A DNA stretch of 64,000 nucleotides, from contig CBDHCC010000001.1 of the NCBI GenBank assembly GCA_965261015.1, positions 186,001 to 250,000 of the forward strand, written 5' to 3'. The translations under genes were made by a program, and so were the position numbers. Positions 8,226 through 16,697 of the stretch are shown piece after piece; position 1 is the first letter of the stretch; every line of letters begins with the position of its first letter. The stretch comes from CBDHCC01 sp965261015. Lineage in GTDB: Bacteria; Pseudomonadota; Alphaproteobacteria; Sphingomonadales; Sphingomonadaceae. The notes beneath the pieces were generated by a model, which searched no databases, had not been told where the DNA came from, and was given only the letters and a program-made list of their open reading frames with translations.

Positions 8226-9542
8226 TTAGCTGGCGTCTTTCACCCCATTCAGCGCCGACACCACCGTCGCCGCCACCAGGTCGCCGACCACGTTCAGCGT
8301 CGTGCGACACATATCCAGGAACCGGTCGACGCCCAGCACCAGCCCGATGCCGGCCGGCGGCACGCCCACCGACCCCAGGATCAGCGCGATCACCGGCAGC
8401 GATCCAGCCGGCACGCCCGCCGTGCCGATGCCGCCCAGGATACACACCAGCATGACGCTCGCCTGCTGCACCAGGGTTAGCTCCACCCCGAAGAACTGGG
8501 CCAGGAACAGCACGGTCACGCCCTCGAACATGGCGGTCCCGTTCTGGTTGGCGGTCGCCCCGATCGTCAGCACGAAGCGAGCGATGCGGGGCGGCAGGCG
8601 CAGGCCCTCGTCCGCCACCTTCAACGCGGTCGGCAGCGTCGCGTTGGACGACGCGGTGGAGAAGGCCACCAGCGTCGCCTCCTGCGTCTGGCGGAAGAAG
8701 GCCAGCGGGCTCTTCTTCGCTACCAGCAGCAGGATCAGCGGGAACACCACGAACATCTGCACGCCCAACGCGCCCAGAACGACCCCGCAATACGCCCCCA
8801 GCCGCACCAGCAGGTCCCAGCCGAACAGCGCCGCCAGGTTGAACATGAAGCACGCGACCGCGATGGGCGCCATGCGGATGACGACCCCGATCAGCCGCAT
8901 CATCACCTGCAGCAGCCCCTCGATGCCCTGCTGCAGCTTGTCGGCGGCGGGCGACTGGACGAGCACCAGCCCGATGCCGAAGATCAGCGCGAAGAACATG
9001 ACGGCCAGCACGTCGTTCTCGCTCATCGCGGTCACGATGTTGGTGGGGATGATGTTGAGCAGCGCCTCGATGCCCGTCGGCGCTTCGCCCGCCCGGGCCA
9101 CGATCCCCTGGGCCCCGGTCGACGCGCTCGCCAACAGCTCGCGCGCCACCGCCGGATCGACGCCCTCGCCCGGCCGGATGAGGTTCACCAGCAGCAGCGA
9201 CAACACGACCGCCACGGTGGAGACCAGGATCGTATAGACCAGCGTCTGGATGCCGACGCGCCGCAGCGAGCGGATCTCGCCCATCTCCGAAATGCCGACC
9301 ACCAGCGCCGAGAACAGCAGGGGGATCACCAGCATGAACAGCAGGCGCAGGAAGATCTGGCCGATCGGGCCGGTGACGTAGGTGGTGACGGTCTCCACCC
9401 ACGGCGCGCCGCCGGCGGTGACGTTGACGATCAGCCCGCCGATCAGCCCAATCGCGAAGCCGATCGCCATCTGCCAGTGCAGCGCCAGCGCGGAGTCCTC
9501 CCGCTCGTCCGTCGTCTCGCTGATCCCGTCGACTGTGCTCAT
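8226..9542 (-). CDS. Dicarboxylate/amino acid:cation symporter (DAACS family)
   Basis: A 438-residue inner-membrane carrier with about eight hydrophobic segments and two re-entrant loops. Family marks include FSTASSNATLPTAL (the serine-rich hairpin, HP1), IGATANQNGTAMFEGV (substrate and Na+ or H+ site in TM7), and GIGTAGVPAGSLPV (HP2). It would import C4-dicarboxylates, glutamate or a related substrate with cations. An upstream in-frame start at 9581 exists, but the ATG at 9542 is preceded by AAAAGGGGGCG, a better ribosome site. The gene follows aroC on the same strand by about 50 bases, so it may be read from the same transcript. Confidence 0.9.
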   Translation of the reverse strand: MSTVDGISETTDEREDSALALHWQMAIGFAIGLIGGLIVNVTAGGAPWVETVTTYVTGPIGQIFLRLLFMLVIPLLFSALVVGISEMGEIRSLRRVGIQTLVYTILVSTVAVVLSLLLVNLIRPGEGVDPAVARELLASASTGAQGIVARAGEAPTGIEALLNIIPTNIVTAMSENDVLAVMFFALIFGIGLVLVQSPAADKLQQGIEGLLQVMMRLIGVVIRMAPIAVACFMFNLAALFGWDLLVRLGAYCGVVLGALGVQMFVVFPLILLLVAKKSPLAFFRQTQEATLVAFSTASSNATLPTALKVADEGLRLPPRIARFVLTIGATANQNGTAMFEGVTVLFLAQFFGVELTLVQQASVMLVCILGGIGTAGVPAGSLPVIALILGSVGVPPAGIGLVLGVDRFLDMCRTTLNVVGDLVAATVVSALNGVKDAS

Positions 9543-9593
9543 GCGCGCTCGCCCCCTTTTGCCGAAGTCAGTGGCGTCCAAGGAGGCGGCCGG

Positions 9594-10655
9594 TCAACCG
9601 CATTGCGCCCGGTGACGCAGGAACTGGTCGGCCAGCACGCAGGCGACCATCGCCTCCACCACCGGCACGCCCCGGATGCCGACGCACGGATCGTGGCGGC
9701 CGGTGGTGGCGATGGTGGTGGGCTCGCCCGCCGGGGTGATCGTGTCGGTGGGGGTGCGGATGGAGGAGGTCGGCTTGAACGCGACGCGCGCGGTTACCGG
9801 CTGGCCGGTGGAGATGCCGCCCGCCACGCCGCCCGCGTGGTTGGTGTCGAAGGCGGGGCCGTCGGGGCCGGGCCGCATGGCGTCGGCATTGGCCTCTCCC
9901 GAAGCGGCGGCCGCGCGGAAGCCGTCGCCGATCTCCACGCCCTTGGCGGCGTTGATCGACATGAGCGCGCCCGCCAGCTCCGCGTCCAGCTTGGCATAGA
10001 CCGGCGCGCCCCAGCCTGCGGGGACGCCCGCGGCCTCCACCGCCACCACCGCGCCCAACGAGCTGCCGTCGCGTCGGGCCCGGTCGATCCGCGCTTCCCA
10101 CCGTTCGGCGGCGGCGGCGTCGGGGCAGAAGAACGGATTGCGGTCGATTTCGGCGGCGTCGAAGCCGGTGATCGCGTCGCCCCCGATCGCCTCGACCCAG
10201 CCGGTGATCGCCACCTGTGGGATCACCAGCCGCGCGATGGCCCCCGCCGCCACCCGCATCGCCGTCTCCCGCGCCGACGACCGCCCGCCGCCGCGCGGGT
10301 CACGCAGCCCGTATTTGGCGTCATAGGCGTAGTCGGCGTGGCCGGGGCGATAGGCGCGGGCGACCTCTGTATAATCCTTCGACCGCTGGTCCACATTGTC
10401 GATGTGGAGCGCGATGGGCGTGCCGGTGGTGCGGCCCTCATACACGCCCGACAGGATGCGGACTTGGTCGGGCTCGCGCCGCTGGGTGGTGAAGCGGGAC
10501 TGGCCCGGCCGCCGCCGGTCGAGGAAGGGCTGGATGTCGGCCTCGGAGAGTGCGAGGCCCGGCGGACACCCGTCCACCACCGCCCCGATCGCCGGCCCGT
10601 GGGACTCGCCCCAGGTCGTGACGCGGAACAGGTGGCCGAAGCTGTTGTGGCTCAC
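9594..10655 (-). CDS. aroC: Chorismate synthase
   Basis: A 353-residue enzyme of normal length that converts 5-enolpyruvylshikimate 3-phosphate to chorismate using reduced FMN, the last step of the shikimate pathway. The N-terminal signature FRVTTWGESHGPAIG is at residues 10-24. RPGHADYAYDAKYG, RDPRGGGRSSARETAMRVAAGA, and the C-terminal TGRHDPCVGIRGVPVVEAM are all intact. The start ATG overlaps the stop of the VOC gene by ATGA, so its translation is probably coupled to that gene. It is the downstream member of a tightly packed leftward run that begins at the dnaJ-like gene. Confidence 0.97.
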   Translation of the reverse strand: MSHNSFGHLFRVTTWGESHGPAIGAVVDGCPPGLALSEADIQPFLDRRRPGQSRFTTQRREPDQVRILSGVYEGRTTGTPIALHIDNVDQRSKDYTEVARAYRPGHADYAYDAKYGLRDPRGGGRSSARETAMRVAAGAIARLVIPQVAITGWVEAIGGDAITGFDAAEIDRNPFFCPDAAAAERWEARIDRARRDGSSLGAVVAVEAAGVPAGWGAPVYAKLDAELAGALMSINAAKGVEIGDGFRAAAASGEANADAMRPGPDGPAFDTNHAGGVAGGISTGQPVTARVAFKPTSSIRTPTDTITPAGEPTTIATTGRHDPCVGIRGVPVVEAMVACVLADQFLRHRAQCG

Positions 10656-11014
10656 GCGGGAACCACTGCAATCAGTTCCAGCCGATTGCCAACGGGATCC
10701 TCGGTGAAGAACCGCTCCCGCCCGTTGATCAACGCGTCGGCTCCGATGACACAGCCCTCCGCTACCAGTCGTCTGCGCAGGCTTGCCAAATCATCGGTGG
10801 CGAGCGCGACGTGCGCCTTTTTGGCAGCCACGAACGGCTCCTCCACTCCGAGATGCAAGTGCTGGTCGCCAAGCGTGAACCAGCACCCGCCACGGCCCCG
10901 CAGCACTTCCGGCTTGGCAATCTCCGCCAGGCCGAGCAGGACGACAAAGAACCGCCGAGCCTCCTTCTCGCCGCCCGCCGGCATGGCGACCTGCACATGG
11001 TCGAGCGTCAGCAC
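10652..11014 (-). CDS. VOC superfamily (glyoxalase/bleomycin resistance-like) protein
   Basis: A 120-residue protein of the vicinal oxygen chelate fold. TLDHVQVAMP opens the first beta-alpha-beta-beta-beta unit, and the C-terminal DPVGNRLELIAVVP closes the second. Metal-ligand candidates are the histidine in LDHVQV and the glutamate in NRLELI. I use a GTG start at 11014 because the conserved fold begins there; the longer upstream reading overlaps the DUF2442 gene in another frame. Only one base separates it from the DUF2442 stop, and it overlaps aroC by 4. The substrate is unknown. Confidence 0.8.
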   Translation of the reverse strand: MLTLDHVQVAMPAGGEKEARRFFVVLLGLAEIAKPEVLRGRGGCWFTLGDQHLHLGVEEPFVAAKKAHVALATDDLASLRRRLVAEGCVIGADALINGRERFFTEDPVGNRLELIAVVPA

Positions 11015-11015
11015 C

Positions 11016-11270
11016 TCACGCGGCTTGCGGTCGGCGCTTCGTCTGGTCGCCCCGGCCAGCCAGTAGCCCAGCGATGGAGATGTCCTCGTCCAACTCGTCC
11101 CAGTGTAGGCCACTGGGGCTGATCCAGACCGCTGCCCGATGCTCGGGCGAGCCGTGCGCCAGGCGCGGGAACCAGGCGAGCGGGACGCCGAGCGTACGTC
11201 CGTCGGTCAGCCGCACCCACATCTGATCGTCGTCGAAGGAGACGCTAACCGCGGATGGAGAAATGCTCAT
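11016..11270 (-). CDS. DUF2442 domain protein
   Basis: An 84-residue protein starting MSISPSAVSVSFDDDQMWVRLTD. The family pattern is clear: a beta strand with WVRLTDGRTLGVPLAWFPRL, then WISPSGLHWDELDEDISIAGLLAG. DUF2442 proteins are small, soluble and of unknown function, and are very commonly encoded directly next to DUF4160 proteins, as here. The arrangement has been discussed as toxin-antitoxin-like, but I know of no firm demonstration. The C-terminus is basic (RGDQTKRRPQAA). Base composition is somewhat lower in GC than the neighbouring fabI and aroC, consistent with acquisition. Confidence 0.85.
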   Translation of the reverse strand: MSISPSAVSVSFDDDQMWVRLTDGRTLGVPLAWFPRLAHGSPEHRAAVWISPSGLHWDELDEDISIAGLLAGRGDQTKRRPQAA

Positions 11271-11292
11271 TCCAAACTCCCATGATCTCGTC

Positions 11293-11496
11293 CTATCGGC
11301 GTTCCACCAAGTCCAGCAGCCAGCGCTGGGCGCGGGCATCGAAGCCCCGGTCGTAGGCGAAACGCACGTCGGGCAACAGCCACAGCTTAGCGTCCATTCC
11401 AGCCTTGGCGACGTGGACGTGGACGGGCTCGCGCGGATCGCCTTCGCTGAAATAGAAATGAAAGCGACAGCCGCGTTCCCGGAAGACAACAGGCAT
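11293..11496 (-). CDS. DUF4160 domain protein
   Basis: A 67-residue protein beginning MPVVFRERGCRFHFYFSEGD, with the diagnostic EPVHVHVAKAGMDAKLWLLPDV and a C-terminal RAQRWLLDLVERR helix. DUF4160 proteins are short and typically paired with DUF2442, whose start lies 22 bases downstream here. It begins only 4 bases after the fabI stop, so it probably depends on the fabI transcript. The paired HVHV histidines are the most conserved-looking residues and could bind a metal or act catalytically; this is conjecture. Function unknown. Confidence 0.85.
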   Translation of the reverse strand: MPVVFRERGCRFHFYFSEGDPREPVHVHVAKAGMDAKLWLLPDVRFAYDRGFDARAQRWLLDLVERR

Positions 11497-11500
11497 CAGC

Positions 11501-12304
11501 TCAAACCAGCGCGATGTCCGGGGCGTCCTCCGCCTTCATGCCGATCGCGTGGTAGCCGGCGTCGACGTGGTGGACCTCGCCCGTCACGCCGCTCGCCAGG
11601 TCGGAGAGGAGGTAAAGGCCCGCGCCGCCGACATCCTCGATCGTGACGTTGCGGCGAAGGGGCGCGTTCAGCTCGTTCCACTTCAGGATATAGCGGAAAT
11701 CGCCGATGCCGCTGGCCGCCAGCGTCTTGATCGGCCCGGCCGACAGCGCGTTCACCCGCACCCCGTCCGGCCCCAGGTCGGCGGCGAGATAGCGCACGCT
11801 GGCCTCCAGCGCCGCCTTGGCCACGCCCATGACGTTGTAGTGCGGGATGACCTTTTCCGCGCCGTAATAGGTCAGCGTCAGCACCGCCCCCCCGGCGCGC
11901 ATCATCGGCAGCGCCCGCTTGGTGACCGCGACCAGCGAATAGGCGGAGATGTTCATGGTCAGCAGGAAATTGTCGAGGCTGGTGTCGACATATTTGCCGC
12001 GCAGCTCGTTCTTGTCGGAAAATCCGATGGCGTGGACCAGGAAGTCGAGACCGTCCCACCGTTCGCCCAATGCCGCGAAGGCGCGGTCGATCGAGTCCAT
12101 GTCGCTCACGTCGCAGTCGATCACGAGGTCGGAGCCCAGGCTGTCGGCCAGCGGCTTCACCCGCTTGCCCAGCGCCTCGCCCTGATGCGTGAAGGCGAGT
12201 TCCGCGCCCTGGTCCGCCAAGGCCTTGGCGATGCCCCAGGCGAGCGACTTGTCGTTGGCCAGGCCCATGATCAGGCCGCGCTTGCCCGCCATCAATCCGC
12301 TCAT
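11501..12304 (-). CDS. fabI: Enoyl-[acyl-carrier-protein] reductase (NADH)
   Basis: A 267-residue SDR-fold enzyme catalysing the last reduction of each fatty acid elongation cycle. It has the FabI-type cofactor segment RGLIMGLANDKSLAWGIAKAL at 9-29 and the catalytic pair Tyr-x6-Lys as Y156 and K163 (YNVMGVAK), with the second FabI tyrosine in LTLTYYGAEKV near 146. Length is normal. Its ATG overlaps the stop of the yihY-type gene by ATGA and its stop is 4 bases before the DUF4160 start, placing it in the middle of a coupled leftward operon. It is also the classical triclosan target. Confidence 0.96.
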   Translation of the reverse strand: MSGLMAGKRGLIMGLANDKSLAWGIAKALADQGAELAFTHQGEALGKRVKPLADSLGSDLVIDCDVSDMDSIDRAFAALGERWDGLDFLVHAIGFSDKNELRGKYVDTSLDNFLLTMNISAYSLVAVTKRALPMMRAGGAVLTLTYYGAEKVIPHYNVMGVAKAALEASVRYLAADLGPDGVRVNALSAGPIKTLAASGIGDFRYILKWNELNAPLRRNVTIEDVGGAGLYLLSDLASGVTGEVHHVDAGYHAIGMKAEDAPDIALV

Positions 12305-13263
12305 GCCGTTGGCTCCCCTCGCAGTTTGGCCGCGTCATAGCCCTCCAACGGCTTGTCGGCGAGGGCCGCGTTCAGCTCGATCCCGAACACCATCCCCAGG
12401 CCCACGGTCCAGAAGAAGAGTAGCGTGATCGTGGCGCCGGCCAGCGAGCCATAGGTCAGGTCGTACCCGCCCGCGAGCCCCAGCACGCGCGGCAGGAGCG
12501 CGGTCACGGTCAGCCACCAGACCGCGGTGAACAGGGCGCCGGGCCATTTCGGATAGCGCGGCGCGCGATAGCCCGACGGAGTCAGCAGGCGGAAGAGCGC
12601 GTAGAGTGCGCCCCACAGCGCCAGCGCGGGGACGAAGCGCCCGACCGACAGCACCGTGACCCATCCGTCGTGGAGCGGCAGGAAGCGCTCCACCATGGCG
12701 GTCGCCGCCGTCAGCATCACGCCGAGCGCGAAGCCGAACATCGCGAGCGCCACGGCACCCACGATGATGAACACGGACGACAACCGATAGCGAAGGAACG
12801 ACCGGGTGGGCTGGGTGCCGTACGCGCGGTGCATGATGTCGCGCACGGTCTCGATCAGCGAACCCACCGTCCACAGTCCGACGATCGCGCCCAGCCACAA
12901 CAGCGGTCCGGTGCGCGCCGCCAGGACGGATTCGATGGCGGGCAGCACCGCCTCGCCCACGTTGCGCGGCATGGCCCGCAGCACGTTCTGGACGATCGCC
13001 AGCCCCCAGTCGGTCTCGCCCAACAGCTTGGTAATCGCGGCCGCGACGATGGCGAAGGGGAACAGCGCCAGCAGGCTGAGGAAGGCGAGATTGCCGGCGT
13101 GGATGAAGCCGTCGCGATAGACACCGAGCAGCGCGCACTTCACCACCTCGAACCCGCGCGCGCCGGGGCGGAACCGGTCCACCTGGCCGCGCCACCCCTC
13201 CCTCAGACGACGGCGATAGCGCGCCTCGGGCGTGAGATCGTGGAGGGTCGTCTCCACCTCCAC
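12301..13263 (-). CDS. YihY/virulence factor BrkB family membrane protein
   Basis: A 320-residue inner-membrane protein with about six predicted transmembrane segments, starting with a soluble basic N-terminus (YRRRLREGWRGQVDRF). The family landmarks FIHAGNLAFLSLLALFPFAI and the C-terminal GATITLLFFWTVGLGMVFGIELNAAL are present. The family was once annotated as ribonuclease BN, which is not supported for these membrane proteins; a transport or envelope role is usually assumed. It lies 4 bases after the dnaJ-like gene and overlaps fabI by 4. Confidence 0.9.
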   Translation of the reverse strand: MEVETTLHDLTPEARYRRRLREGWRGQVDRFRPGARGFEVVKCALLGVYRDGFIHAGNLAFLSLLALFPFAIVAAAITKLLGETDWGLAIVQNVLRAMPRNVGEAVLPAIESVLAARTGPLLWLGAIVGLWTVGSLIETVRDIMHRAYGTQPTRSFLRYRLSSVFIIVGAVALAMFGFALGVMLTAATAMVERFLPLHDGWVTVLSVGRFVPALALWGALYALFRLLTPSGYRAPRYPKWPGALFTAVWWLTVTALLPRVLGLAGGYDLTYGSLAGATITLLFFWTVGLGMVFGIELNAALADKPLEGYDAAKLRGEPTA

Positions 13264-13267
13264 GCGG

Positions 13268-14212
13268 TCAGGCCAACGCGGCGCGGAGCGGCTCGCCGTC
13301 GCCCCCCGACCAGCCCGCCACGAAGGCGGCGAGCGCCTCGTCGCCTTCGGGGAGCGCGATCATCAGCTGGACCAGCTGGTCGCCCCGGCCCGACGCGGTG
13401 GTCCAGCCCTTGCCACGCAGCCGCAGCGTGCGGCCGGACGACGAGTGCGGCGGGACGGTCACGACCACCGCGCCGTCTACGGTGGGGCAGCGCACCCGCG
13501 CGCCCTCCACCGCCTCCTTCAGGCTGATCGGCAGGTCCAGGCGGATGTCGTCGCCGTCGCGCGCGAAATCCGGGTGGCGGCCGATCTCGATCGTCACCTG
13601 CGCGTCGCCCGCCCCGCCCGGTCCGGGCTGGCCCTTGCCGGCGAGGCGCAGGACCGTGCCGTCCTCCACCCCCGCCGGCAGCTTCAGGTCCACCGTCGAC
13701 CCGTCCGAGAGGGTGATGCGCTGGTCCGCGCGGGTGGCGGCGTCGGTGAAGGAGACGAGCAGGCGATAGGCGACGTTGGCCCCGCGCCGCGGCGGGGCCT
13801 GGCGCGTCTGGCGGCGCCCGCCGGCGCCCGCACCGCCCGGCGCGCCGGCCCGGCCGCCGAACAGCCCCTCGAAGATGTCGCCCAGGTCGGCCCCCCCGGC
13901 CTGGTTGAAGTCGGACCCGAAATCGAATCCGCCGCGCCCGCCTCCGCCGCCACCCCCACCGCCGAACCCGCCGGCGAAGGGGTTCACCGGATTGCCGTCG
14001 GCGTCGATCTCTCCCCGGTCGAAGCGCGCGCGCTTGTCGGCGTCGGACAGCAGGTCGTAGGCGGCCGTCAGCGTGCCGAACCGGTCGGCGGCGGTGGGAT
14101 CGTCCGGGTGACGATCGGGATGGAGCTGCTTGGCGAGCGTGCGGTACGCCTTCTTGATCTCGTCCGCGCTGGCCGCGCGGGTCACGCCAAGGGTCTGATA
14201 GGGATCGGCCAT
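13268..14212 (-). CDS. DnaJ-like co-chaperone with C-terminal substrate-binding domain (CbpA type)
   Basis: A 314-residue J-domain protein. The J domain occupies residues 1-65 with the HPD tripeptide at 31-33. A long glycine/phenylalanine-rich segment with runs of glycine follows (about 80-130), and then two beta-rich C-terminal domains beginning NVAYRLLVSFTDAATRADQRITL. It lacks the four CxxCxGxG zinc-binding repeats of true DnaJ, so it is a type II, CbpA/DjlA-like co-chaperone that would stimulate DnaK. It is the first gene of the leftward operon; its promoter must lie in the roughly 130-base gap to pdxH. Confidence 0.92.
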   Translation of the reverse strand: MADPYQTLGVTRAASADEIKKAYRTLAKQLHPDRHPDDPTAADRFGTLTAAYDLLSDADKRARFDRGEIDADGNPVNPFAGGFGGGGGGGGGRGGFDFGSDFNQAGGADLGDIFEGLFGGRAGAPGGAGAGGRRQTRQAPPRRGANVAYRLLVSFTDAATRADQRITLSDGSTVDLKLPAGVEDGTVLRLAGKGQPGPGGAGDAQVTIEIGRHPDFARDGDDIRLDLPISLKEAVEGARVRCPTVDGAVVVTVPPHSSSGRTLRLRGKGWTTASGRGDQLVQLMIALPEGDEALAAFVAGWSGGDGEPLRAALA

Positions 14213-14341
14213 CGCGCGCCCTAGCTAGGTCAGCCGTTCGAGGGGGGCAATGGGGGTCGCGTGGCGTCCGGCCGGCGCAAGGAGGGTGTCGGACCTGCGC
14301 CGGCGATGGCGCGCCCCGCTCCGCGCCCCTATGGAGGCCGC

Positions 14342-14932
14342 ATGACCACCGACCCCCTCGACCTGTTCGACCGCTGGTTCGCGGAAGCGGAGCGCGCGGA
14401 GCCGAACGACCCGAACGCCATGACGCTGGCCACCGCCGACGCGGCCGGCCGGCCGTCGGCGCGCATGGTCCTGCTGAAGGATCACGGGGTCGACGGCTTT
14501 GTCTGGTACACCAATGCCGAAAGTCGCAAGGGCCTGGACCTCGCCGCCAATCCGCACGCCGCGCTGCTGTTCCATTGGAAATCGCTGCGCCGGCAGGTGC
14601 GGCTGGCCGGCCCGGTGGAGCGTGTGTCCGAGGCTCTGTCGGACGCCTATTTCGCCAGCCGTTCGCGCGCGTCGCAGCTCGCGGCGGCCGCCTCGGACCA
14701 GTCGCGGCCGTTGGCTGATCGCGACGTGTTCACCGGGCGGGTGGCCGAACTGGAGGAGCGGCTGGACGGGGCACCGGTCGCGCGGCCGGACCATTGGGGC
14801 GGCTATCGCCTGGTGCCCCAGACGATCGAGTTCTGGTCGGACGGGTCCGACCGGATGCACCATCGCCGGCTGTTCGTGCGCGGGAGCGGCGCGGGGGACG
14901 AGGCGTGGCGCGAAGGGTTGTTGTTCCCGTGA
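14342..14932 (+). CDS. pdxH: Pyridoxamine 5'-phosphate oxidase
   Basis: A 196-residue flavoenzyme oxidising pyridoxine or pyridoxamine 5'-phosphate to pyridoxal 5'-phosphate. Family segments are AMTLATADAAGRPSARMVLLK, the FMN-binding FVWYTNAESRKGLDLAANPHAALLFHW, VRLAGPVERV, and the C-terminal FWSDGSDRMHHRRLFVR. The ATG at 14342 fits the usual N-terminus; an upstream ATG at 14261 would add 27 low-complexity residues. Its stop overlaps the GTG of the next gene, forming the first of three coupled genes. Confidence 0.95.
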   Translation: MTTDPLDLFDRWFAEAERAEPNDPNAMTLATADAAGRPSARMVLLKDHGVDGFVWYTNAESRKGLDLAANPHAALLFHWKSLRRQVRLAGPVERVSEALSDAYFASRSRASQLAAAASDQSRPLADRDVFTGRVAELEERLDGAPVARPDHWGGYRLVPQTIEFWSDGSDRMHHRRLFVRGSGAGDEAWREGLLFP

Positions 14933-15888
14933 CCGCGCGCGCGCCGGCCGCCGCGCCGCCTCGACCCAGCTCGCTCACCCGTCGCGCGGCGCTGGCGAGC
15001 GTCACGACCGCCACCCTGCTGCTGGCCCTGAAGGGCTGGGCGGCGTGGGCGACCGGGTCGGTGTCGATGCTGGCGTCCGTCACCGACTCGGGCCTGGACC
15101 TGCTCGCCGCCAGCGTGACGCTCTATGGCGTGTGGCTGGCGGCGCGGCCGGCGGACGAGGACCATCGCTTCGGCCATGGCAAGTCGGAAGCGCTGGCCGC
15201 GCTGTTCCAGGTCGCGCTCATCACCGCGTCCGCCGTCGCCGTGGGATGGCAGGCCGTGACCCGACTCCACACGCCCGTGACGAACGAGCGGGCGGAGCTG
15301 GGGGTCGGCGTGTCGCTGATCGCGATCGCGGTGACGCTGGGCCTCTTGGCCTACCAGCGCTCCGTCATCCGCCGCACGGGTTCCGTCGCGATCCGGGCGG
15401 ACAATGTGCATTACCAGTCGGACGTCCTGTTGAACGCCGCCGTCGTCGTGGCGCTGGTGCTCGATCAGTTCGCGGGCCTGGCCGGCGCGGACGCGGCGAT
15501 CGGCATCGCCATCGCGCTGTGGCTGGCCTGGGGCGCGTTCGGCGCATCCTCGCAGGCGATCGACCAGCTGATGGACCGCGAATGGCCGGAGGCGAAGCGC
15601 GCCCGGTTCCTGGAGGTCGCCGCCACCCATCCCGAGCTGAAGGGCATACACGATTTCCGCACCCGGCGGTCGGGCGCGCAGGACTTCGCGCAGTTCCACA
15701 TGTACGTCGCGCGCGACATGACGGTCGCCGACGCGCACGACGTGATGGACGAGGTGGAGGACAAGATCCACGACGCCTTTCCGGAAGTGGAGATCCTGAT
15801 CCACCTGGATCCCGAAGGCCATGTCGACACGGACAATCCGCTGGTCGAGACCGACGTGACCCCCCATTGGTTCGGAAAGCGCGTATGA
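14929..15888 (+). CDS. Cation diffusion facilitator transporter (FieF-like)
   Basis: A 319-residue inner-membrane metal exporter starting with GTG inside the pdxH stop (GTGA). It has six predicted membrane spans and then a cytosolic C-terminal domain. Metal-site residues appear in SVTDSGLDLLAASVT (TM2) and HRFGHGKSEALAALFQ, and in DVLLNAAVVVALV (TM5). The C-terminal domain (HPELKGIHDFRTRRSGAQDFAQFHMYVARDMTVADAHDVMDEVE) is typical. It would export Zn, Fe or Mn in exchange for protons; the ion cannot be fixed by inspection. The stop overlaps the phzF-like start. Confidence 0.93.
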   Translation: MTARAPAAAPPRPSSLTRRAALASVTTATLLLALKGWAAWATGSVSMLASVTDSGLDLLAASVTLYGVWLAARPADEDHRFGHGKSEALAALFQVALITASAVAVGWQAVTRLHTPVTNERAELGVGVSLIAIAVTLGLLAYQRSVIRRTGSVAIRADNVHYQSDVLLNAAVVVALVLDQFAGLAGADAAIGIAIALWLAWGAFGASSQAIDQLMDREWPEAKRARFLEVAATHPELKGIHDFRTRRSGAQDFAQFHMYVARDMTVADAHDVMDEVEDKIHDAFPEVEILIHLDPEGHVDTDNPLVETDVTPHWFGKRV

Positions 15889-16679
15889 TGCTCCCCTTCG
15901 CCCAGGTCGACGCCTTCGCCGACGCGCCCTTCACCGGCAACCCGGCGGCTGTCGTGGAGCTGCAGGATTGGCTGGACGACGCAACGCTGCTGGCGATCGC
16001 GGCGGAGAACAACTTGGCGGAGACCGCCTTCCTGCTGCCCGAGCGCGACGGCCGCGTGCCGCTGCGCTGGTTCACGCCGGTCGTGGAGGTCGAGATGTGC
16101 GGCCACGCCACGCTGGCGAGCGGCCACCTGCTGCTGGCGCGCGACCCAGGCCGCGACGTGGTGCGCTTCGCCACCCGGCGGGCGGGCGAGCTCACCGTGA
16201 CGCGAGAGCCGGCCGGCTATGCCTTGTCGCTGCCCGCTTGGGGGCCGCGCGCGGAACCCTTGCCGGCCCTTGTCGCCGCCCTCGGCCTGTCGCCGGACGA
16301 GGTGGAGGCGACCTTGTGGCACCGCGCGGAGTATGCGGTGATCGCCCTTCGGGACGAGGAGGCGGTGCGCGCCGTCGATCCGGACTTCCGCGCGATCGCG
16401 GCGATAGGGCCGGTGGCCGCCATCGTCACCGCGCCGGGTCGAGAGGTGGACGTGGTCAGCCGGGTGTTCGTGCCGGGCGCGGGCGTGGACGAGGACCCGG
16501 TCACCGGATCGGCGCACGCCGTCCTGGCCCCCTATTGGTGCGACCGGCTGGGCCGCGACGCCTTTGTTGCTCTCCAGGTCAGCGCGCGCGGCGGGCGGAT
16601 CGGCTGCCGGCTGGACGGCGACCGGGCAGTGCTGACCGGGGGTGCGGTCACGGTGATCGAGGGCACGCTGACGCTCTGA
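15885..16679 (+). CDS. PhzF family isomerase/epimerase-like protein
   Basis: A 264-residue protein of the PhzF family, two mirrored hot-dog-like domains related to diaminopimelate epimerase. Visible family marks are VDAFADAPFTGNPAAVVEL, the catalytic glutamate region NNLAETAFLL, EMCGHATLASGHLLL, and the phosphate-binding-like GAGVDEDPVTGSAHAVLAPYW. Despite the family name no phenazine genes are nearby, so a role in phenazine synthesis is unlikely; most members have unknown substrates. It starts ATGATG, overlapping the stop of the cation transporter, and is the last of a three-gene coupled unit. Confidence 0.9.
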   Translation: MMLPFAQVDAFADAPFTGNPAAVVELQDWLDDATLLAIAAENNLAETAFLLPERDGRVPLRWFTPVVEVEMCGHATLASGHLLLARDPGRDVVRFATRRAGELTVTREPAGYALSLPAWGPRAEPLPALVAALGLSPDEVEATLWHRAEYAVIALRDEEAVRAVDPDFRAIAAIGPVAAIVTAPGREVDVVSRVFVPGAGVDEDPVTGSAHAVLAPYWCDRLGRDAFVALQVSARGGRIGCRLDGDRAVLTGGAVTVIEGTLTL

Positions 16680-16697
16680 CCGAGCGGGCGATCGACC

